A DNA stretch of 64,000 nt, from assembly GCF_009734405.1 (NCBI RefSeq), contig NZ_CP046453.1, forward strand, positions 558,001 through 622,000, in the 5' to 3' direction. The first letter of the stretch is position 1, and every line of letters starts with the position of its first letter. The notes beneath the pieces were generated by a model. It did not search any database. It worked only from the letters and a program-made list of their open reading frames with translations, and was not told the origin of the DNA. Source of the DNA: Corynebacterium comes. Its GTDB lineage: Bacteria > Actinomycetota > Actinomycetes > Mycobacteriales > Mycobacteriaceae. A program made the position numbers and the translations under genes. This document shows, one piece after another, positions 46,883 to 56,020 of this stretch.

Positions 46883-49003
46883 ATGATGGGCGCGTCGGAC
46901 ACGAGAACCCGTGACGGGGTGGAGACGGCCCGACAACCCGTGAACCGGCTCCCGTACCGGTACGACCTCGATGGACTGCGCGGCCTCGCCATCGCGTTCG
47001 TTGTCCTCTTCCATGTGTTCGTGGGCAGGGTCTCGGGCGGCGTGGATGTGTTCCTCCTGCTCAGCGGCTACTTCTTCCTGGGTTCTCAGTTGCGCTACGC
47101 CGGGCGCGGGGATGCTTCCCCGAACCCGTGGTGGCCTATCTGGCGCACGGTGCGTCGGCTGTATCCTGCGTTGCTGGTGGTCCTGGGCGCAACGGCCGTG
47201 GCCGCGCTGTGGTGGGTGCCGCAGATGCGGCGCGTGGAGATCATCGATCAGTTCACCGCCAGCCTGCTCTACCTCCAGAACTGGGAACTGGCCTCGCAGC
47301 AGGCGGACTACAACGTCGCCTCCGGCACGGTCAGTCCGCTGCAGCACCTCTGGTCGATGGCGGTGCAGGGACAGTTCTACCTGCTGGCGATCGCCCTGGC
47401 CATGGGCGTGATCTGGGCCCGACGCGCCGGGCTGGATCTCACCCGGTGGGTGAGTCCGTTGCTGGTGGTGGTCACAGTGGTGTCCTTCAGTTACGCCTGG
47501 TGGATGCACCTGGTGGACCAGCCGCTGAACTACTACTCCACGTGGACCCGGATGTGGCAGCTCACGCTCGGCGGGCTGCTGGCGCTCCACGGTCACCGCC
47601 TGGCCTTTCATCCCCGGCTGAGGGAGATGTTCACGTGGGTGGGCCTGGCGATGGTGCTCTCCACCGGCCTGCTTGTCGACGGCGCCGCCCTCTTCCCCGG
47701 CCCCGCCGCCCTCTTCCCCGTCGGAGGGGCGGTCCTGGTGCTCCTCGGTGGGGGACAGGGACCGGTCGCGGGCTGGCTGGCGAACCGCGTGATGCGGTGG
47801 CTGGGCGACATCGCCTACCCGCTCTATCTGTGGCACTGGCCGCTGCTGATCGTCAGTCTCGCTCTGTGGGAGCGGGAGACCGTCTCCCTCGCACACGGTG
47901 TCGTGGTCGTGGCGGCGTCGATTCTCCTCGCCGATCTCACCCACCGTCGGGTGGAGATGCCGTTGCGGCAGCATGCCCGACGCCCGATGGCAGGCGAGCG
48001 GCGTGCCCGCGACGCCCGTTCGCAGCTGCGGACCCCCGGGGCCGCGCGTGCCCGTGCCGTCGGCGGCGGGGCGCTGTGCCTCATCCTCGTCGCGCTGCTC
48101 ACCGTGCAGGGCGTGTGGCAGGTGCGCCTGCACAACGCCGGTGGCGTGCTTCTCGACGCCGCCCGGTATCCCGGCGCCCGGGCCCTCATCGGTGCGCAGG
48201 TCCCCGACGCGACGCCGAAACCCGACCCGGAGCTGGTGGGATCGATGGTCTCCAAGATCTGGATCGAGGGCTGCATCTCCCTCTTCGGCGAGGATCCGCA
48301 GGTCCTGCCCGTCGACGAACGGGGTGCGGACTGCGTCTTCGGCGACCCGGACGGAACCCGGGACGTCTACCTGGTCGGGGGCTCCCACGCCGAGCAGTGG
48401 GTCACCCCGCTCAACGTGCTGGGCAGGGAACACGATTTCCGGGTCATCCCGCTGGTGCGTCAGTCCTGCCCCACTTTCGCGGAGGAACGCGACGATCTCT
48501 TCGAACCGGACTGCGTGGAGTTCAACCAGCAGGTCCTCACCCGCCTGTCGGAGGCGGACCCCGACCTGGTGATCTCCACGACGACCCGCCCCTACATCGA
48601 ACAGGGCGGCCGCATGGAGGAGGTCCCCGATTCCTACCCGACCTTCTGGGATTTCCTCGCCGACCACGACATCCCCTTCGCCGGTCTGCGTGACAACCCG
48701 TGGAAGACCTTCGAGGACGGCTCCGAACTGTCTGTGCCCCTGTGCTTCCTCGACATCGGGGACATCCACGAATGCGGCGTGGTCGAGGACGAGTTCTACC
48801 GGTCGACCGATCCGGCGGCGGCCCACCTCGAGGGCATGCCGAACGCGAAGGCCGTCGACACCTCGGCCTGGTTCTGTGTCGACGGCCACTGCCCGGCGGT
48901 GATCGGCAACGTCCACGTCTACCGGGACAGCAACCACCTCAGCGTCCCTTATTCCTACTCCCTGGCACCCCTGCTGTGGGAGGAGATCGCCGAGTTCCTC
49001 TAG
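46883..49003 (+). CDS. OafA-type membrane acyltransferase with C-terminal SGNH domain
   Basis: A 706-residue protein. Residues about 25-380 form an acyltransferase-3 domain with about ten helices (YRYDLDGLRGLAIAFVVLFHVF with catalytic His, LLLSGYFFL, LQHLWSMAVQGQFYL, YPLYLWHWPLLI). After another helix (about 395-415), residues 430-706 form a periplasmic SGNH-like esterase domain: VYLVGGSHAEQW (Ser), then SFCVDG-like region and HLSVPYS (His). Such proteins O-acylate cell-envelope glycans or lipids. Corynebacterial envelope targets such as arabinogalactan are possible. ATG 46883 or 46886 are both possible starts. The stop overlaps the converging maf by 4 bp. Confidence 0.85.
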   Translation: MMGASDTRTRDGVETARQPVNRLPYRYDLDGLRGLAIAFVVLFHVFVGRVSGGVDVFLLLSGYFFLGSQLRYAGRGDASPNPWWPIWRTVRRLYPALLVVLGATAVAALWWVPQMRRVEIIDQFTASLLYLQNWELASQQADYNVASGTVSPLQHLWSMAVQGQFYLLAIALAMGVIWARRAGLDLTRWVSPLLVVVTVVSFSYAWWMHLVDQPLNYYSTWTRMWQLTLGGLLALHGHRLAFHPRLREMFTWVGLAMVLSTGLLVDGAALFPGPAALFPVGGAVLVLLGGGQGPVAGWLANRVMRWLGDIAYPLYLWHWPLLIVSLALWERETVSLAHGVVVVAASILLADLTHRRVEMPLRQHARRPMAGERRARDARSQLRTPGAARARAVGGGALCLILVALLTVQGVWQVRLHNAGGVLLDAARYPGARALIGAQVPDATPKPDPELVGSMVSKIWIEGCISLFGEDPQVLPVDERGADCVFGDPDGTRDVYLVGGSHAEQWVTPLNVLGREHDFRVIPLVRQSCPTFAEERDDLFEPDCVEFNQQVLTRLSEADPDLVISTTTRPYIEQGGRMEEVPDSYPTFWDFLADHDIPFAGLRDNPWKTFEDGSELSVPLCFLDIGDIHECGVVEDEFYRSTDPAAAHLEGMPNAKAVDTSAWFCVDGHCPAVIGNVHVYRDSNHLSVPYSYSLAPLLWEEIAEFL

Positions 49004-49593
49004 CGGGTCCAGAAGTGGCTTGCGTCGAGCCCGAAGGAGTAGAGGGCCCGGCGCACCAGCGGCAGCGACAGTCCGATGACGGAGGAGGGATCGCCCTCGA
49101 TCCGGTCGATGAACCAGCCGCCGAGGGCCTCCAGGGTGAAGGCGCCGGCGCACTGCAGCGGCTCCCCGGAGCGCGCGTAGGCGGCGATGTCAGCCTCCGA
49201 GGCGTCCGCGAAGTGCACGGTGGTGGAGGTGGTCTCCACGACCTTCCGGTCACCCAGGATCACACAGTGGCCGGTGAGCAGCTCAGCGGCCTTCCCGGCC
49301 TGTTCCCCCCACCGTTCGACGGTCTTCTCGGGGGTGTGGGGCTTGCCCTGGAGGCGGCCGTCGAGAAGCAGCATGGAATCGCCGCCGATGACCACATCGT
49401 CGGGGAATTCACCCGCGACGGACAGTGCCTTCGCCTCAGCGAGGGCAGCGACGCGGCGGGCCGGCGTGGCGTGGGAAAGCGACGCGAGAAGCGCATCCTC
49501 ATCGACGTCGGCCGGGCGGATGAGCGGATCCACACCGGCGTTGGTGAGGATCATCCGCCGGGACGGGGATGCGGACGCGAGAACGATCCGCAT
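49000..49593 (-). CDS. maf: Maf-family nucleoside triphosphate pyrophosphatase
   Basis: A 197-residue Maf (YhdE/YceF-like) house-cleaning pyrophosphatase acting on dTTP/UTP or modified nucleotides. Motifs are MRIVLASASPSRRMIL (SxSxRR), VIGGDSMLLLDG (catalytic Asp), GKPHTPEKTVERW and the C-terminal VIGLSLPLV. ATG 49593 overlaps the accE stop (TGATG), so it is translationally coupled to the acyl-CoA carboxylase epsilon gene. In the same cluster in other corynebacteria the order dtsR2-accE-maf recurs, from memory. Confidence 0.92.
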   Translation of the reverse strand: MRIVLASASPSRRMILTNAGVDPLIRPADVDEDALLASLSHATPARRVAALAEAKALSVAGEFPDDVVIGGDSMLLLDGRLQGKPHTPEKTVERWGEQAGKAAELLTGHCVILGDRKVVETTSTTVHFADASEADIAAYARSGEPLQCAGAFTLEALGGWFIDRIEGDPSSVIGLSLPLVRRALYSFGLDASHFWTR

Positions 49594-49805
49594 CAGAAGA
49601 AGGTGACGTTGCGGAACGCATTCGGGTTGTAGAGCGTGGTGCGCTGGAGGCGGTCCTCGGGGCGGCCCCACAGGTTACGCTCACCGGACTCCTCGGCCGG
49701 GCGCTGCTTGGCCAGGGCCGTGAGCACGGCGGTCAGCGCGGCGATCTCGGTGGTGGTCGGGTTGCCCTTGAGCACCCTGAACAGCGGCTTGGTGGTGGTG
49801 GTCAC
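49593..49805 (-). CDS. accE: Acyl-CoA carboxylase epsilon subunit
   Basis: A 70-residue small subunit (AccE) that stabilises or activates the AccBC-carboxyltransferase complex in actinobacteria. The diagnostic parts are PLFRVLKGNPTTTEIAALTAVLTALA and the C-terminal NLWGRPEDR, then YNPNAFRNVTFF. GTG 49805 has AAGGAG (in TAAGGAGCC) 8 nt upstream, overlapping the dtsR2 stop codon region. The gene fills the 200 bp between dtsR2 and maf and is co-transcribed with both. Confidence 0.9.
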   Translation of the reverse strand: MTTTTKPLFRVLKGNPTTTEIAALTAVLTALAKQRPAEESGERNLWGRPEDRLQRTTLYNPNAFRNVTFF

Positions 49806-49815
49806 GATCGGCTCC

Positions 49816-51357
49816 TTACAGGGGGATGTTTCCGTGCTTCTTCGCCGGCTGCTGGATGACCTTGCGGTCGAGCAGGCGAAGGCCCTCGATGAGCTGGGCG
49901 CGGGTGGTGGACGGCTCGATGACCGCATCAACGAGGCTGCGCTCGGCAGCCAGATAGGGATTGATGTAGTTGTCGGCGTAGGTCTGTTCGTCAATTCCGC
50001 CGCCGATGGCCGCGACTGCGGCGCGGGCCTCGGTGACGGCGATCTCGGCGGTGGGCCAGGCGAAGACGAGGTCGGCGCCCAGATCCTTCGAACCCATGAG
50101 GACATAGGACGGGCCGATGGCCTTCCGGGTGATCACGGTGATCTTTCCCACGCTCGCCTCGGCGTAAGCGTAGGCCAGTTTTGCCCCCCGGCGCAGGACA
50201 CCGCCGTGTTCCTCGTCCTGACCAGGCAGGAAGCCGGGGGAGTCGACGAACTCGACGACGGGGATGTTGAAGGCGTCGCAGGTGCGGATGAAGCGTGCGG
50301 CCTTCTCCGCGGCCGGGGAATCGAGGCAACCCGCCAGCTCGGTGGGCTGGTTGGCCACGACGCCGACGGCGCGGCCCTCGATCCGGGCTAGGCCGGTGAT
50401 GATGTTGGCGGCGTAACCGGCCTGCAGCTCCAGCAGCCTGCCCTCGTCGACTACGCGACGGATGACGTCGTGCATGTCGTAGGTGTGGGCGTCCGAATCC
50501 GGGATCAGCGAGTCCAGTTCGAGGTCCGTGCCGTTGACCTCGAGACTGATCTCGGTGTCCGGGCGGGGCGCCTCTGCGCGGTTGTTCGCCGGCAGGTAGG
50601 AGACGATGTCCTTGACCAGGGAGATGGCGTCCAGGTCGGTGGCCGCAGTGAAGTGCGCGGTACCCGAGGTGGTGGCGTGGACCGCAGCGCTGCCGAGCGA
50701 CTCCGGCGTGGCGGCGGTGCCGGTGACCTTCTCCACCACATCGGTGGCGGCCAGGTGCAGCGAACCGCCGTCCTCGACCATGACCATGATGTCGGCGAAC
50801 ACGGGTGCCAGGGCGTGCAGCCCCTCGGTGTGGCCGGCCACGACCGCGATCTGGGGGATCAGCCCCGATGCCGTGGTGGTGCGGGACAGGATCCGCGCGT
50901 ACATCGACAGGGTCACGATGCCCTCCGCGACGCGTGCGCCCGCACCCTCGTGGATACCGATGATCGGCACCCCGGTCTTGATGGCCAGATCGTAGATCTT
51001 GATGATCTTCTCGCCGTACATCTCGCCGAGGGAGCCGTCGAACACCGTGGCGTCCTGTGAGAACACGCAGACCTTGCGGCCGGCAATGGTGCCGTAACCG
51101 GTCACCACACCGTCGGTGAGGGGACGGTGGGCGTCCAGGCCGAACTGGGTGGAGCGGTGGCGGGCGAGGGCGTCGGTCTCCACGAAGGAGTTCTCGTCCA
51201 GGAGCGCCAGCGCCCGCTCGTGTGCGGTGGCACGGCCCGAGGCGTGGACCGCCTCAACGGCGTCGGTCCCCACCGGGGCCTCGGCCTCCGCCAGGCGGGC
51301 ACGCAGGTCGGCCAGCCTTCCGGCGGTGGTCGTGAGATCAGGGGAGGTGGAAGTCAT
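49816..51357 (-). CDS. dtsR2: Acyl-CoA carboxylase beta subunit (carboxyltransferase) DtsR2-type
   Basis: A 513-residue carboxyltransferase of the AccD/PccB family. N- and C-lobes each carry a crotonase-like CoA site: GAGARVAEGIV (first) and VGVVANQP, FVDSPGFLPGQDEEHGGVLRRGAKLAYAY, then GSKDLGADLVFAWPTAEIAV (second). It partners AccBC. The gene name follows its position before accE and next to dtsR1. Nomenclature (accD2/accD4) varies, and a propionyl- or long-chain acyl-CoA substrate is inferred. ATG 51357 is fixed by TAGACT 8 nt upstream. It is about 50% similar by eye to DtsR1. Confidence 0.9.
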   Translation of the reverse strand: MTSTSPDLTTTAGRLADLRARLAEAEAPVGTDAVEAVHASGRATAHERALALLDENSFVETDALARHRSTQFGLDAHRPLTDGVVTGYGTIAGRKVCVFSQDATVFDGSLGEMYGEKIIKIYDLAIKTGVPIIGIHEGAGARVAEGIVTLSMYARILSRTTTASGLIPQIAVVAGHTEGLHALAPVFADIMVMVEDGGSLHLAATDVVEKVTGTAATPESLGSAAVHATTSGTAHFTAATDLDAISLVKDIVSYLPANNRAEAPRPDTEISLEVNGTDLELDSLIPDSDAHTYDMHDVIRRVVDEGRLLELQAGYAANIITGLARIEGRAVGVVANQPTELAGCLDSPAAEKAARFIRTCDAFNIPVVEFVDSPGFLPGQDEEHGGVLRRGAKLAYAYAEASVGKITVITRKAIGPSYVLMGSKDLGADLVFAWPTAEIAVTEARAAVAAIGGGIDEQTYADNYINPYLAAERSLVDAVIEPSTTRAQLIEGLRLLDRKVIQQPAKKHGNIPL

Positions 51358-51365
51358 GGTCCTAA

Positions 51366-51371
51366 AGTCTA
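51366..51371 (-). promoter_or_regulatory. -10 hexamer of dtsR2 (leaderless type)
   Basis: TAGACT on the minus strand ends 8 nt before ATG 51357. It lies just downstream of the dtsR1 terminator hairpin, so dtsR2-accE-maf has its own promoter. Confidence 0.6.
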
Positions 51372-51381
51372 GACGGCGAGA

Positions 51382-51413
51382 CCCCGTCCGCGTCATGCGG
51401 GACGCGGACGGGG
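51382..51413 (-). terminator. dtsR1 terminator
   Basis: A 13-bp perfect stem CCCCGTCCGCGTC/GACGCGGACGGGG with a 6-nt loop, 27 bp after the dtsR1 stop. On the minus strand it is followed by TCTCG, so the U content is weak. Confidence 0.65.
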
Positions 51414-51439
51414 CAGGCACCGGGATGATGGTCAGCGGT

Positions 51440-53071
51440 TTAGAGCGGGATGTTGCCGTGCTTGCGCGCCGGACGGGACACGTTCTTGTCCTTGTACAGG
51501 CGCAGGTTGCGGGCGATCATGCCGCGCGTCTCGGACGGCAGGATGACTGCGTCGATGAGACCACGCTCAGCGGCCTTGTACGGGTTGAGCATGTGGTCCT
51601 CGTACTCGCGCTCGAAGGACTTCGCCAGCTCGAGCACGTCGAGGCCCTTCTCGGAGGCCTCCTTGAGTTCCTTGCGGTAGATGAATCCGACGGCGCCTGC
51701 GGCACCCATGACGGCGATCTGAGCGGTCGGCCACGCCAGGTTGACGTCCGCGCCCAGGCCCTTGGAACCCATGACGCAGTAAGCGCCGCCGTAGGCCTTG
51801 CGCATGGTGACGGTGATCTTCGGGACGGTGGCCTCGCCGTAGGCGTAGAGCAGCTTCGCGCCGCGGCGGAGGATGCCGCCGTACTCCTGGCCGGCACCGG
51901 GGAGGAATCCCGGGACGTCGACAAGCATGACGATGGGGATGTTGAAGGCGTCGCAGGTGCGGATGAAGCGGGCGGCCTTCTCGGAGGAGTCGATGTCCAG
52001 GCAGCCGGCGTAGACGGCGGGCTGGTTGGCGACGAAGCCCACCGACTGGCCCTCGATGCGGCCGAACGCGATGACGACGTTCTCGGCGCGCTGAGCCTGG
52101 ATCTCCAGGTACTCACCGTCGTCGGTGAGACACTGGATGACCTCGCGGACGTCATAGGGCTGGGTGGGGGAATCCGGGATGATTCCGTCGAGCTTGAGGT
52201 CGTCGGCGGTCAGGTTCTCGGAGACCGCGCCCTGATCCGCGGTGAACTCCTCGTGCGGAGCGACGGTGCGGTTGTTGGACGGCAGGAAGCCGAGCAGGTC
52301 ATGGACCCAGTCGAGGGCTTCCTCATCGGTCTGCGCGGTGAAGTGGGAGTTGCCGGCGGTGATCATGTGGGTATCGGCGCCGCCGAGCTCCTCCTGGGTG
52401 ATCTCCTCGCCGGTGACGGTCTTGATCACGTCGGGGCCGGTGACGAACATCTTGGAGGTCTTCTCCACCATGACGACGAAGTCGGTCAGCGCCGGGGAGT
52501 AGGCGTTGCCGCCGGCGGAGGCACCCATGATCACGGAGATCTGCGGGACGACGCCCGAGGCGTGGATGTTCTGGTAGAAGGTCCGTGCGATCATGTCCAG
52601 AGAAACGGCACCGTCCTGGATACGTGCGCCGGCACCCTCGTAGAGACCGATCAGCGGGCGACCGGTGGTGACGGAGAGATCCATGATCTTGATCATCTTC
52701 TCGCCGTACACCTCGCCCAGCGCGCCGCCGAAAACGGTGCCGTCCTGGGAGAAGATGCACACCTCCCGGCCGTCGATGGTGCCCCAGCCGGTGACGATGC
52801 CGTCGGTGGTGGGGTGCTTCTTGCCCATCCCGAAGTCGGTGGTGCGGTGCTTGGCGAGCATGTCGGTTTCAACGAAGGAGCCCTCGTCGAGAAGGTAATC
52901 CAGACGCTCACGCGCGGTCAGGCGATTCTGGGAGTGGACGCGCTCGACGGCCTTCTCACCCATCGGGTAGGTGGCCTCGGCACGGCGACGCTTCAGGTCG
53001 GCGATTTTGCCGGCGGTGGTGGTGACGTCGGCCAGCTCGGACAGGTCCGTCAAAGGTGAGGAAATGGTCAT
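51440..53071 (-). CDS. dtsR1: Acetyl-CoA carboxylase beta subunit (carboxyltransferase) DtsR1
   Basis: A 543-residue carboxyltransferase, the length of C. glutamicum DtsR1 (AccD1), which forms acetyl-CoA carboxylase with AccBC and AccE. Key regions are [108 protein letters not shown] and [23 protein letters not shown] (CoA and biotin sites). It ends [11 protein letters not shown], like DtsR2. ATG 53071 has TACTAT 8 nt upstream. It is divergent from birA. Confidence 0.95.
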   Translation of the reverse strand: MTISSPLTDLSELADVTTTAGKIADLKRRRAEATYPMGEKAVERVHSQNRLTARERLDYLLDEGSFVETDMLAKHRTTDFGMGKKHPTTDGIVTGWGTIDGREVCIFSQDGTVFGGALGEVYGEKMIKIMDLSVTTGRPLIGLYEGAGARIQDGAVSLDMIARTFYQNIHASGVVPQISVIMGASAGGNAYSPALTDFVVMVEKTSKMFVTGPDVIKTVTGEEITQEELGGADTHMITAGNSHFTAQTDEEALDWVHDLLGFLPSNNRTVAPHEEFTADQGAVSENLTADDLKLDGIIPDSPTQPYDVREVIQCLTDDGEYLEIQAQRAENVVIAFGRIEGQSVGFVANQPAVYAGCLDIDSSEKAARFIRTCDAFNIPIVMLVDVPGFLPGAGQEYGGILRRGAKLLYAYGEATVPKITVTMRKAYGGAYCVMGSKGLGADVNLAWPTAQIAVMGAAGAVGFIYRKELKEASEKGLDVLELAKSFEREYEDHMLNPYKAAERGLIDAVILPSETRGMIARNLRLYKDKNVSRPARKHGNIPL

Positions 53072-53079
53072 GTTTGGGA

Positions 53080-53085
53080 ATAGTA
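53080..53085 (-). promoter_or_regulatory. -10 hexamer of dtsR1 (leaderless type)
   Basis: TACTAT on the minus strand ends 8 nt before ATG 53071. Confidence 0.55.
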
Positions 53086-53210
53086 GACCCTGTGGCCGCC
53101 AGTTTCCACAACGAAACCCATGTGATGAGTATCACGATTTGAAAAACCGCAGGTGAAACGTTTTTATGGGCAAAACATCGGCGTGTCAGAAAGGGGCCGA
53201 TACGACGCAT

Positions 53211-53216
53211 TAGGCT
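53211..53216 (+). promoter_or_regulatory. -10 hexamer of birA (leaderless type)
   Basis: TAGGCT ends 7 nt before GTG 53224. The dtsR1 and birA promoters share a 152-bp divergent region, in which a co-regulatory site could lie. Confidence 0.6.
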
Positions 53217-53223
53217 GGCGCAC

Positions 53224-54012
53224 GTGACATCCGTCGAAATTTCCCGCCGTCTGGCGAGCCGCCTACCGCAGTACGCCCGGGTCCAGTGGACTGAATCCAC
53301 TGGTTCCACTAACGCCGACCTGCTGGCAGACGTTACGGCCCCCGCCTTCACCGCCCTCATCGCCGGACACCAGTCCGCTGGCCGAGGTCGACTCGGCCGC
53401 CCGTGGACCGCCCCGCCCGGCTCCCAGGCCATCCTCTCGGTGCTGCTGCGACCTTCTGCCTCCGAGTTGGACCGGCTGGGCACCATCCCGCTGGCCACCG
53501 GCCTGGCGGTGCTCGACGCGGTGCGTTCGGTGGCACATGCCGCGGCAGGTCCGGAACTGAAGTGGCCCAACGACGTGCTGTGGGACGGGCAGAAGATCTG
53601 CGGCATCCTGGCAGAGGCCGCCGGCTTCCCCGAGGACCCACGCATCGTCGTCGGCCTCGGCGTCAACGTATCCCTGACCAGGGAGGAGCTGCCCGTGCCG
53701 CACGCCACCTCGCTGGCACTCCAGGGCATCGACGTCTCCGCCGAGGACATGGCGGTGGCAGTGCTCGAGGCGCTGCACCGCCGTCTGGCGCAATGGGCGA
53801 CCGGCGACCGTAGCCTCATGGATGATTACCGGGCCGAATGCATCACCATCGGCAAGCCCGTGCGTGTCGAGGCGCCCACAGGTGAATTATTCGGCACCGT
53901 GACGGACGTTGCCCCGGACGGACGCATCGACCTCCGCGCGGCGGACGGATCACGCCATCTCATCGCCGCCGGCGACGTCACGCACCTGCGCCGCACCGAC
54001 GCCGACTACTGA
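53224..54012 (+). CDS. birA: Biotin-protein ligase
   Basis: A 262-residue biotin-[acetyl-CoA-carboxylase] ligase that biotinylates the carrier Lys of AccBC and Pyc. Catalytic motifs are ESTGSTN, AGHQSAGRGRLGRPW (biotinyl-AMP loop), LKWPNDVLWDGQKICGILAE (catalytic Lys) and VVGLGVNV. The C-terminal SH3-like domain is at about 215-260. There is no N-terminal HTH, so it is a class I, non-regulatory BirA. The placement beside the acyl-CoA carboxylase genes matches its substrates. Confidence 0.95.
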   Translation: MTSVEISRRLASRLPQYARVQWTESTGSTNADLLADVTAPAFTALIAGHQSAGRGRLGRPWTAPPGSQAILSVLLRPSASELDRLGTIPLATGLAVLDAVRSVAHAAAGPELKWPNDVLWDGQKICGILAEAAGFPEDPRIVVGLGVNVSLTREELPVPHATSLALQGIDVSAEDMAVAVLEALHRRLAQWATGDRSLMDDYRAECITIGKPVRVEAPTGELFGTVTDVAPDGRIDLRAADGSRHLIAAGDVTHLRRTDADY

Positions 54013-54069
54013 CGCCCTCCGGCACGGGGGCTGCCCGCCGTCGGCTCTGGAACGACGGTGCCGTCAGGG

Positions 54070-54075
54070 TAAGAT
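54070..54075 (+). promoter_or_regulatory. -10 hexamer of the 157-aa PH gene (leaderless type)
   Basis: TAAGAT ends 8 nt before ATG 54084. Confidence 0.5.
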
Positions 54076-54083
54076 CCCGCCAC

Positions 54084-54557
54084 ATGGGACTGTTCCAGCC
54101 TGGCCAGGGAGAAGTGGTGCGCGCCGACCTCACGTCGCCGCTGCGCGTCCTCACCTTCCCCGTGCTCGAACTCATCCTGGTCACCGGATTGTCCTGGATG
54201 CTCATCGGCTGGCTGGACCAGCCCGGCATGGCCGTTGACCCGCAGCTGCGCAACACGATCGTCCTGATCTGGGCGGTCCTGGCCCTCTGGCGATTCGTTC
54301 TCCCTCTGTTCAAGGCGCGTCGTCGTCGTTTCGTGGTCACCGACCGGCGGATCGTGGTGCGCGCCGGGGCGTTGCGTGCGCGCACTGACTCGATCCCATT
54401 CCGCGATATCCGTTCGGTGAAAAGACGACGCAGCGGAATCACGCTGGCGATCACGGGCTATGACCGTCCCCTCTACTTCCCGGATGTGCCGCGGGCGAAG
54501 AAGGTGACCGCGATGATCGAGTCCTCGCTGCCGCCCGCACAAATGAACTACTGGTAG
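54084..54557 (+). CDS. PH-domain membrane protein
   Basis: A 157-residue protein with two helices (about 22-45 and 58-76), a basic stretch (KARRRR) and a PH-like domain (RFVVTDRRIVVRAGALRARTDSIPFRDIRSVKRRRSGITLAITGYDRPLYFPDVPRAK). It is the third bPH-type protein in the window but is not paired with another. In corynebacteria such a gene is usually found between birA and purK (from memory). The function is unknown. Confidence 0.75.
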   Translation: MGLFQPGQGEVVRADLTSPLRVLTFPVLELILVTGLSWMLIGWLDQPGMAVDPQLRNTIVLIWAVLALWRFVLPLFKARRRRFVVTDRRIVVRAGALRARTDSIPFRDIRSVKRRRSGITLAITGYDRPLYFPDVPRAKKVTAMIESSLPPAQMNYW

Positions 54558-54589
54558 CGGAATATCCTGCCGGATTTCCGGGGGCGTTC

Positions 54590-54620
54590 CGGGGTGTCCG
54601 GGAGTTTCGGGGAGTTTCCG
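54590..54620 (+). repeat. Short tandem repeat in the gap before purK
   Basis: GGGAGTTTC occurs twice in tandem (about 54600-54618), within a run of related CCGGG/GGGG units. The gap of about 230 bp between the PH gene and purK holds no gene and otherwise only the purK promoter. Confidence 0.4.
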
Positions 54621-54774
54621 GCGGGGAATTTTCCGCTCCGCACCCCCCTTATGCGCCTGTGTCACCCGGTTTCGCGGGTTGAGGGAGAGCGAAGTGGAAA
54701 CAGACGGGCTCCCGCGGATCGTCGGAATACCACCGCCTGAGCCGTGGAACTACTGGCGGAAGGATCGCGCTGGC

Positions 54775-54780
54775 TATAGT
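54775..54780 (+). promoter_or_regulatory. -10 hexamer of purK (leaderless type)
   Basis: TATAGT ends 7 nt before GTG 54788. The in-frame ATG 54782 is only 1 nt after the hexamer and could not be transcribed, so GTG 54788 is selected. Confidence 0.6.
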
Positions 54781-54787
54781 TATGGCC

Positions 54788-56008
54788 GTGACTGAACCTG
54801 CAGGAAACCCGAACGCCCACGTCCCCGGTATGCCGGTTGTCGCCGTGATCGGCGACGGCCAGCTGGCACGCATGATGCAGACCGAGGCGATCGAGCTCGG
54901 CCAGTCGATCCGTCTGCTGGCTGGTGCGCCTGATTCCTCGGCCGCCCAGGTTGCGGCCGACGTCGTGATCGGGGACTACAAGAACATCGACGATCTGCGC
55001 GCCGCGGCCCGTGGCGCCGACGTGGTGACCTTCGACCACGAACATGTCCCGACCGAACACCTTCGTCAGCTGATCAGCGAGGGCGTGAATGTGCAGCCCG
55101 GCCCGGATGCGCTGGTCAATGCGCAGGACAAGCTGGTGATGCGCAGGCGACTGCGGGAGATCGGCGCCCCGGTCCCGCCTTTCGCCGCCATCGAATCCGT
55201 GGATGACGCCCTGGCGTTCTTCGACGCCGTCGACGGCGCCGTCTGCCTGAAGGCCCGCCGCGGTGGTTATGACGGCAACGGGGTCTGGTTCCCCGGGTCC
55301 CGCGAGGAGCTCAGCGCTCTGGTGGGGAAGCTTCTCGACGCCGGCACCCCCCTCATGGCGGAGAAGAAGGTCGCCCTCGTCCGCGAGCTGTCCGCCATGG
55401 TCGCCCGCCGCCCCTCCGGTGAGGTCAGGCCCTGGCCGGTCGTCGAGTCCGTACAGACCGACGGCATCTGCACCGAGGCCGTCGCCCCTGCCCCGGAACT
55501 CCCGGACGAGCTGGCGCAGCGGGCCCGGCAGCTCGCAGTGACCGTCGCGGAGGAACTCGGTGTCACGGGCGTTCTGGCCGTGGAGCTCTTCGAGTACCGC
55601 GACGACAACGGCCAGCCCACCATCGCCGTCAATGAGCTGGCGATGCGCCCGCACAACACCGGCCACTGGACCCAGGACGGCTGTGTGACCAGCCAGTTCG
55701 AGCAGCATCTGCGCGCGGTCCTGGACTACCCGCTGGGTTCTGTCGAGCGGACCGCCCCGGTCACCGTCATGGCCAACGTGCTCGGCGGCTCAGTCGACCC
55801 CGAGCTTCCCATGGCCCGCCGCATGGCGGATGTCTGGGCACGCTTTCCCCACGTCAAGATCCACCTCTACGGCAAGACCTGGCGCGCGGGCCGGAAGATC
55901 GGTCATGTGAACCTCTCCGGTGATGAGCTTCCCCGCGTGCGTCGGGAAGCGACCCTGGCCGCCGATTACCTCGTCAACGCCCGCTGGGCCGACGGTTACA
56001 CCGCTTAA
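54788..56008 (+). CDS. purK: N5-carboxyaminoimidazole ribonucleotide synthase
   Basis: A 406-residue ATP-grasp enzyme that converts AIR, ATP and bicarbonate to N5-CAIR in purine synthesis. Signatures are VVAVIGDGQLARMMQTEAIELGQSI, VVTFDHEHVPTEHLRQL, CLKARRGGYDGNGVW (ATP-binding Lys and Gly-rich loop), ELSAMVARRPSGE and NELAMRPHNTGHWTQDGCVTSQFEQHLRAV. GTG 54788 gives MTEPAGNPNAH as the N-terminus. It is 12 bp from purE, which uses its product. Confidence 0.96.
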   Translation: MTEPAGNPNAHVPGMPVVAVIGDGQLARMMQTEAIELGQSIRLLAGAPDSSAAQVAADVVIGDYKNIDDLRAAARGADVVTFDHEHVPTEHLRQLISEGVNVQPGPDALVNAQDKLVMRRRLREIGAPVPPFAAIESVDDALAFFDAVDGAVCLKARRGGYDGNGVWFPGSREELSALVGKLLDAGTPLMAEKKVALVRELSAMVARRPSGEVRPWPVVESVQTDGICTEAVAPAPELPDELAQRARQLAVTVAEELGVTGVLAVELFEYRDDNGQPTIAVNELAMRPHNTGHWTQDGCVTSQFEQHLRAVLDYPLGSVERTAPVTVMANVLGGSVDPELPMARRMADVWARFPHVKIHLYGKTWRAGRKIGHVNLSGDELPRVRREATLAADYLVNARWADGYTA

Positions 56009-56020
56009 AGGAGAACTGAA

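Noticed and set aside
46375-46992. Longer 205-codon version of the DUF3151 gene
   Set aside because: The extra N-terminus is antisense to the acyltransferase start. The family begins at MKLNDML and a -10 hexamer precedes ATG 46800.
51116-53059. Plus-strand open frame of 647 codons opposite dtsR1 and dtsR2
   Set aside because: It spans two genes and their terminator on the other strand, and the sequence shows no protein motif.
54782-54787. ATG 54782 as purK start
   Set aside because: It is only 1 nt from the TATAGT hexamer. GTG 54788 has the 7-nt spacing seen at the other genes.
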